DNA of 64,000 bases. It comes from Methylobacterium sp. PvR107. Its GTDB lineage: Bacteria > Pseudomonadota > Alphaproteobacteria > Rhizobiales > Beijerinckiaceae. The position numbers and the translations under genes were made by a program. This document shows, one piece after another, positions 60,536 to 64,000 of this stretch. The notes under the pieces were generated by a model. That model ran no database searches. It saw nothing but the letters and a program-made list of their open reading frames with translations, and was not told where the DNA came from. Location: contig NZ_JAFIBW010000001.1 in the NCBI RefSeq assembly GCF_017833295.1, positions 5,456,001 to 5,520,000 of the forward strand. The letters are read 5' to 3'. The first letter of the stretch is position 1. Each line of letters starts with the position of its first letter.

Positions 60536-60565
60536 AGGATTGCTCCTGAGAGGCGGCGGAACCGC

Positions 60566-61036
60566 TTACCAGCGGTAGTGCGAGAAGGCGCGGTTGGCTT
60601 CCGCCATCCGGTGCGTGTCTTCCCGCTTCTTGACGGCGTTGCCGCGGTTGTTCGCGGCGTCGAGCAGCTCGGCGGACAGGCGCTCGATCATGGTCCGGTC
60701 GTTGCGCGAGCGGGCAGCCTGGATCAGCCAGCGGATGGCCAGCGCCTGGCGCCGCTCGGTGCGGACCTCGACCGGGACCTGGTAGGTCGCGCCGCCGACG
60801 CGGCGGGAGCGCACCTCGATCATCGGGGCGACGTTGTCGAGCGCGGCGCGGAAGACCTCGATCGGGTTGGCGCGGGCGCGGTTCTCGACGATGTCGAAGG
60901 CGCCGTAGACGATCCGCTCGGCGGTCGACTTCTTGCCCTCGTACATGATCGAATTCATGAACTTCGTCAGCACCACGTCCCCGTACTTCGGGTCGGGGAT
61001 GATCTCGCGCTTCTCGGCTGAGTGACGACGGGACAT
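60566..61036 (-). CDS. rpsG: Ribosomal protein S7 (uS7)
   Basis: 156 residues; [20 protein letters not shown] and IPVEVR-type segment [20 protein letters not shown] are typical. Initiates assembly of the 30S head; in E. coli it also regulates the str operon. It lies 110 nt after rpsL. Confidence 0.97.
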   Translation of the reverse strand: MSRRHSAEKREIIPDPKYGDVVLTKFMNSIMYEGKKSTAERIVYGAFDIVENRARANPIEVFRAALDNVAPMIEVRSRRVGGATYQVPVEVRTERRQALAIRWLIQAARSRNDRTMIERLSAELLDAANNRGNAVKKREDTHRMAEANRAFSHYRW

Positions 61037-61146
61037 TGGGTTCAGCTCTCGAACAATATGGTCTTAAGCGCCCCGCGCAGGCCACCTGGGCCCGAGGGCC
61101 GGCGGCATCCTTACGAGGCCGTGGAAATCGTCGTCCGAAGCGAAAC

Positions 61147-61518
61147 TTACTTCGGACGCTTGGCGCCGTACTTCGACCGGCGCTGCTTGCGGTTCTTCAC
61201 GCCCTGCGTATCGAGCACGCCGCGCAGGATGTGGTAGCGCACGCCCGGAAGATCCTTCACGCGGCCGCCGCGGATCATGACCACGGAGTGCTCCTGAAGG
61301 TTGTGGCCCTCACCCGGGATGTAGCCGATCACCTCGAAGCCGTTGGTCAGACGGACCTTGGCGACCTTGCGGAGCGCCGAGTTCGGCTTCTTCGGGGTCG
61401 TCGTGTAGACGCGGGTGCAGACGCCGCGCTTCTGCGGGCAAGCGTCGAGCGCCGGAACCTTGTTGCGGCTCCGCTGGATCTTCCGCGGCTGGGCGATCAG
61501 CTGGTTGATCGTCGGCAT
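61147..61518 (-). CDS. rpsL: Ribosomal protein S12 (uS12)
   Basis: 123 residues; [20 protein letters not shown]. Decoding-site residues Lys43 and Lys88 are both lysine, the streptomycin-sensitive state. First gene of the str-S10 operon. GAGGAAGAGGG lies before ATG 61518. Confidence 0.98.
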   Translation of the reverse strand: MPTINQLIAQPRKIQRSRNKVPALDACPQKRGVCTRVYTTTPKKPNSALRKVAKVRLTNGFEVIGYIPGEGHNLQEHSVVMIRGGRVKDLPGVRYHILRGVLDTQGVKNRKQRRSKYGAKRPK

Positions 61519-62258
61519 CCTGTGCCCTCTTCCTCGGTCACCTAGGCCGGACCGCGAAGAGCAGTCCGCAATACGAATATGCGCCGGAGGGCTGGTCAGA
61601 GCCCCTCGGCGCGGTGTGGGCAGAGGAGCACGCCCGACAACGGACGCGCTCGTACCTACGGATCTGACTTAGAGCGTCAGGCGATTTGAACCCTCGGAGC
61701 GCGCGGGGCGATGGCGGCGGCTTCCAGGGCTGAGCCCAAGGGCCGTCGGCAGCCAATGGCCGTCCGAAGTGGCGCGCTTCTAGACGCGGTTGCCCCGCAG
61801 GTCAATGCATCGGCCTCAGAAATCTGCGCCGCGCAGGAGGTTAAGGTTCGGTCAAGGCGTGGCCCAGGCGCGAGAAGACCATGTTTCGGCCCACAGGATC
61901 CGTGGCGGGCGCCGGCGCGGCAAACCCGACGGTTCGATCCGGCGGGCGATGTCGGAAAGTTCTCATGAATCGCGACTCCCGAGAGGGAAGAAGATCCACA
62001 GCATCCCTGCTTGACCGCATGGCATTCCGTTCTCTTACGCTCCGCAAGAATGAAAAGCTTGACCGTTGATTCCCGGTGGCCTCTCGGAGAACCATGCGGT
62101 GGATCGCCGGGACACGGCGCGGAATCCTTCAGCGGATCCCCGCACATACCGTTCCCTGCAATCGATCCTCTTCGCCCCGTGCGTCCGAGCGGGATGCGGC
62201 ACGCCCAAACCTTGAGCGTGAATCCCGCCCGACGCCGAACCGGCCCTGGGAGTTTTGT
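61519..62258. other. Divergent spacer between rpsL and an ABC binding-protein gene
   Basis: 740 nt with no supported gene. It should include the strong leftward promoter and leader of the ribosomal operon and a rightward promoter for the ABC operon. TTAAGGTTCGGTCAA at 61841-61855 is a CtrA-like site with one mismatch, but it lies far from both genes. rpoC, the usual neighbour of rpsL, is absent. Confidence 0.5.
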
Positions 62259-63062
62259 GTGCGCCGCCTCTTCGCTTTCGCCCTCGCATCCCTCCTGTCG
62301 ATCGGCGCGGCTCAAGCCGACCGCCTCGACGATATCAGGAAAGCGGGACTCCTTCGGGTCGCGTCCTTCGACAGCAACCCGCCCTTCGGCTACGTCGATC
62401 CGGCCACCAAGCAGATCGCCGGGCTCGACGTCGACTTCGCCCAGGCCATCGCCGACAAGATCGGCGTGAAGCTGGAGGCCCGCCCGACCAATCCGGCCAA
62501 CCGCATCCCGCTTCTGACCTCCGGCAGGGTCGATCTCGTGCTGGCGAACTTCACCGTCACGGAGGAGCGCGCCAAGCAGCTCGACTTCAGCATCCCATAC
62601 TTCGCCTCGGGCCAGCAGTTCCTGACCAAGAAGGGCACGCTGTCGTCGCCTGATCAGCTGAACGGCCTGCGCATCGGTGCCGACAAGGGCACCGTCAACG
62701 AGATCGTGCTGCGCCGGGACTTCCCGAAGGCCACGGTCGTTGCCTTCGACGACACGCCCTTCGCCTTCACGGCCCTGCGCAACGGCAACGTCCAGGCGAT
62801 CACCCAGGACGGGCCTAAGCTCGTCGGGCTGCTGGCGAAGGTGCCGGACCGGCAGAACTACGAGATCCCACCCTTCAGCATATCCAACGACTATATCGGC
62901 GTCGGCATCCCGAAGGGAGAAACCCGGCTGCGGGATTTGGTGAACGAGACTCTGCGGGAGCTGGAGAAGAGCGGCAAGGCAGCGGCGATCTACGACCGCT
63001 GGTTCGGCCCGAACACCGAGCAGCCGCTGCCGCGCCTGTTCCGGATCGGGGAGCACGACTGA
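62259..63062 (+). CDS. Polar amino-acid ABC substrate-binding protein
   Basis: 267 residues from GTG 62259 (GGGAG 6 nt upstream). Signal peptide of about 20 residues ends at AAQA|D. VASFDSNPPFGYVDPATKQI, DVDFAQAIADKIGVKLE and NRIPLLTSGRVDLVLANFTV are SBP_bac_3 motifs with the conserved Arg and Asp that bind the amino-acid backbone. Frame remains open to 62076, but those codons lack protein character. Heads a three-gene or longer operon with two permeases. Ligand not readable. Confidence 0.88.
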   Translation: MRRLFAFALASLLSIGAAQADRLDDIRKAGLLRVASFDSNPPFGYVDPATKQIAGLDVDFAQAIADKIGVKLEARPTNPANRIPLLTSGRVDLVLANFTVTEERAKQLDFSIPYFASGQQFLTKKGTLSSPDQLNGLRIGADKGTVNEIVLRRDFPKATVVAFDDTPFAFTALRNGNVQAITQDGPKLVGLLAKVPDRQNYEIPPFSISNDYIGVGIPKGETRLRDLVNETLRELEKSGKAAAIYDRWFGPNTEQPLPRLFRIGEHD

Positions 63063-63075
63063 GCGGATCGGCGCC

Positions 63076-63810
63076 GTGGGTCCGTTCGGCGACCTTCTGG
63101 CGCCGCGCTATCTCATCTGGCTGCTGCAGGGCTTCGGGGTCACCCTGGCCCTGTCGGCAGCCGTGTGCCTCGTCGGCACGGTATTGGGGCTTGCGGCGTG
63201 CTGCCTGCGGGAGGTGGGCGGCCCCATGGCGCGACGTGCCGTGGCGGGCTTCGTCGGCCTCGTGCGCAACACGCCGCTGCTGGTCCAGCTCTTCGTCTGG
63301 TACTTCGCGGTCGCGGCGCTGCTGCCGAGCGGCGTGACGGTCTGGCTCAATACCCCGCGCGTCCTCGACCTCGGACCGGTCGCCCTGCGCTGGCCCGCCT
63401 ACGAGACGCTCGCGGGCTTCGCCGGACTGACCATCTACGCGGGCGCCTATATCGCCGAGGAAGGTCGTGCCGGCATCAACGGTGTACGGCCGGGCCAGCG
63501 CACGGCAGCCCTCGCTCTGGGACTTACGCCGGTCCAGTCCTTCCGCCACATCGTCCTGCCGCAGGCCCTCCGCGTCGCGTGGCTGCCGATCGTCGGCCAG
63601 TACCTGAACACGATCAAGAACACGTCGCTGACCATGACGATCGGCCTCGCGGAATTGTCCTACGCGTCCCGGCAAGTCGAGACGGAGACGTTCAAGACCT
63701 TCCAGGCCTTCGCAGTCGCGACGCTTCTCTATCTCGGCGCGGTCGCCTTGGTGGAGGCGGTCGGGCAGGCCCTGGTCTGCCGCCCGACGCTGCCGGATTC
63801 GCGCACATGA
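63076..63810 (+). CDS. Polar amino-acid ABC permease
   Basis: 244 residues, about five helices. LVRNTPLLVQLFVWYFAVAA and the EAA loop YIAEEGRAGINGVRPGQRTA define a HisMQ-type permease. Starts at GTG 63076, 13 nt after the binding-protein stop; no strong Shine-Dalgarno, so it may rely on coupling. Stop overlaps the next permease start as ATGA. Confidence 0.87.
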   Translation: MGPFGDLLAPRYLIWLLQGFGVTLALSAAVCLVGTVLGLAACCLREVGGPMARRAVAGFVGLVRNTPLLVQLFVWYFAVAALLPSGVTVWLNTPRVLDLGPVALRWPAYETLAGFAGLTIYAGAYIAEEGRAGINGVRPGQRTAALALGLTPVQSFRHIVLPQALRVAWLPIVGQYLNTIKNTSLTMTIGLAELSYASRQVETETFKTFQAFAVATLLYLGAVALVEAVGQALVCRPTLPDSRT

Positions 63811-64000
63811 ACCGCGCGGTCATCACCGACAATCTCGGCTACCTGCTGGTCGGGGCCTGGCCCGACGGGCCGATCGGCGGGCTGACGTTGACGTTGATTC
63901 TCTCCAGCCTGTCCGGTCTCGCTTCGGCGGTGCTCGGACTGATGTTCGGCATCGGGCTCGCGATGAGCGCGGGCGCGGCGCGGCGGGCACTGGTCCTCGG
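63807..64000 (+). CDS. Second polar amino-acid ABC permease, 3' end outside window
   Basis: ATG 63807 overlaps the previous stop (ATGA). 64 residues visible: NRAVITDNLGYLLVGAWPDG, then GGLTLTLILSSLSGLASAVL, the start of a HisMQ-type permease. It presumably forms a heterodimer with the upstream permease; an ATPase gene is expected beyond the edge. Confidence 0.8.
   Translation, partial: MNRAVITDNLGYLLVGAWPDGPIGGLTLTLILSSLSGLASAVLGLMFGIGLAMSAGAARRALVL

Noticed and set aside
61841..61855. TTAAGGTTCGGTCAA, CtrA-like, in the rpsL upstream spacer
   Set aside because: One half-site mismatch and more than 300 nt from either start codon.

Overview
The window looks like chromosome of a GC-rich alphaproteobacterium of the Hyphomicrobiales, most likely a Methylobacterium relative. 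This is inferred from the high GC content, the recF/dnaN pair, the flgBC-fliE-fliQR-flhB-cckA order, textbook CtrA boxes (TTAA-N7-TTAA), and dispersed palindromic repeats of the TCATTCCGGG type. No tRNA, rRNA, CRISPR array, insertion sequence or prophage was recognised. About 64 protein genes are supported; two run off the window ends.

Layout. 1-8339: a divergent accessory locus. An M81/MlrC-like metallopeptidase, a penicillin-acylase-family hydrolase and an acetolactate-synthase-like TPP enzyme lie on the minus strand; a peptide-type solute-binding protein and an amidase lie on the plus strand. 8620-18622: housekeeping and unknown genes (secreted protein, SpoIIAA-like, priA, MFS, extensin-like lipoprotein, second amidase, AI-2E family, moaE, tandem gamma-carbonic-anhydrase-like protein). 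18673-28088: two complete amino-acid ABC importers, glutamate/aspartate type (gltIJKL) and branched-chain type (livJ, livHMGF plus a small membrane protein). 28334-34513: dicarboxylate/amino-acid symporter, orphan GltI-like binding protein, DUF1007 plus NicO metal transporter, unknown protein, histidine phosphatase, gloA. 34938-40814: chemoreceptor, recF, dnaN, MHS transporter.

41000-49632 is a cell-cycle/flagellar block: fliO divergent from flgB-flgC-fliE-fliQ-fliR-flhB, followed by the CtrA-pathway kinase cckA. Three perfect CtrA boxes lie in this block, and two very small minus-strand genes start 37 nt from two of them. 50012-61518 holds recA convergent with a str-S10 ribosomal operon (rpsL to rpsQ on the minus strand) that stops after rpsQ instead of running into the spc genes. 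62259-64000 begins a third polar amino-acid ABC importer.

The most unusual signals are: (i) a 339-residue fusion of two gamma-carbonic-anhydrase-like domains whose three zinc histidines are split 2+1 between the halves; (ii) a 176-bp double palindrome carried in frame inside the acylase gene; (iii) the CtrA-linked micro-genes; (iv) the interrupted ribosomal operon with a decayed frame at its end.
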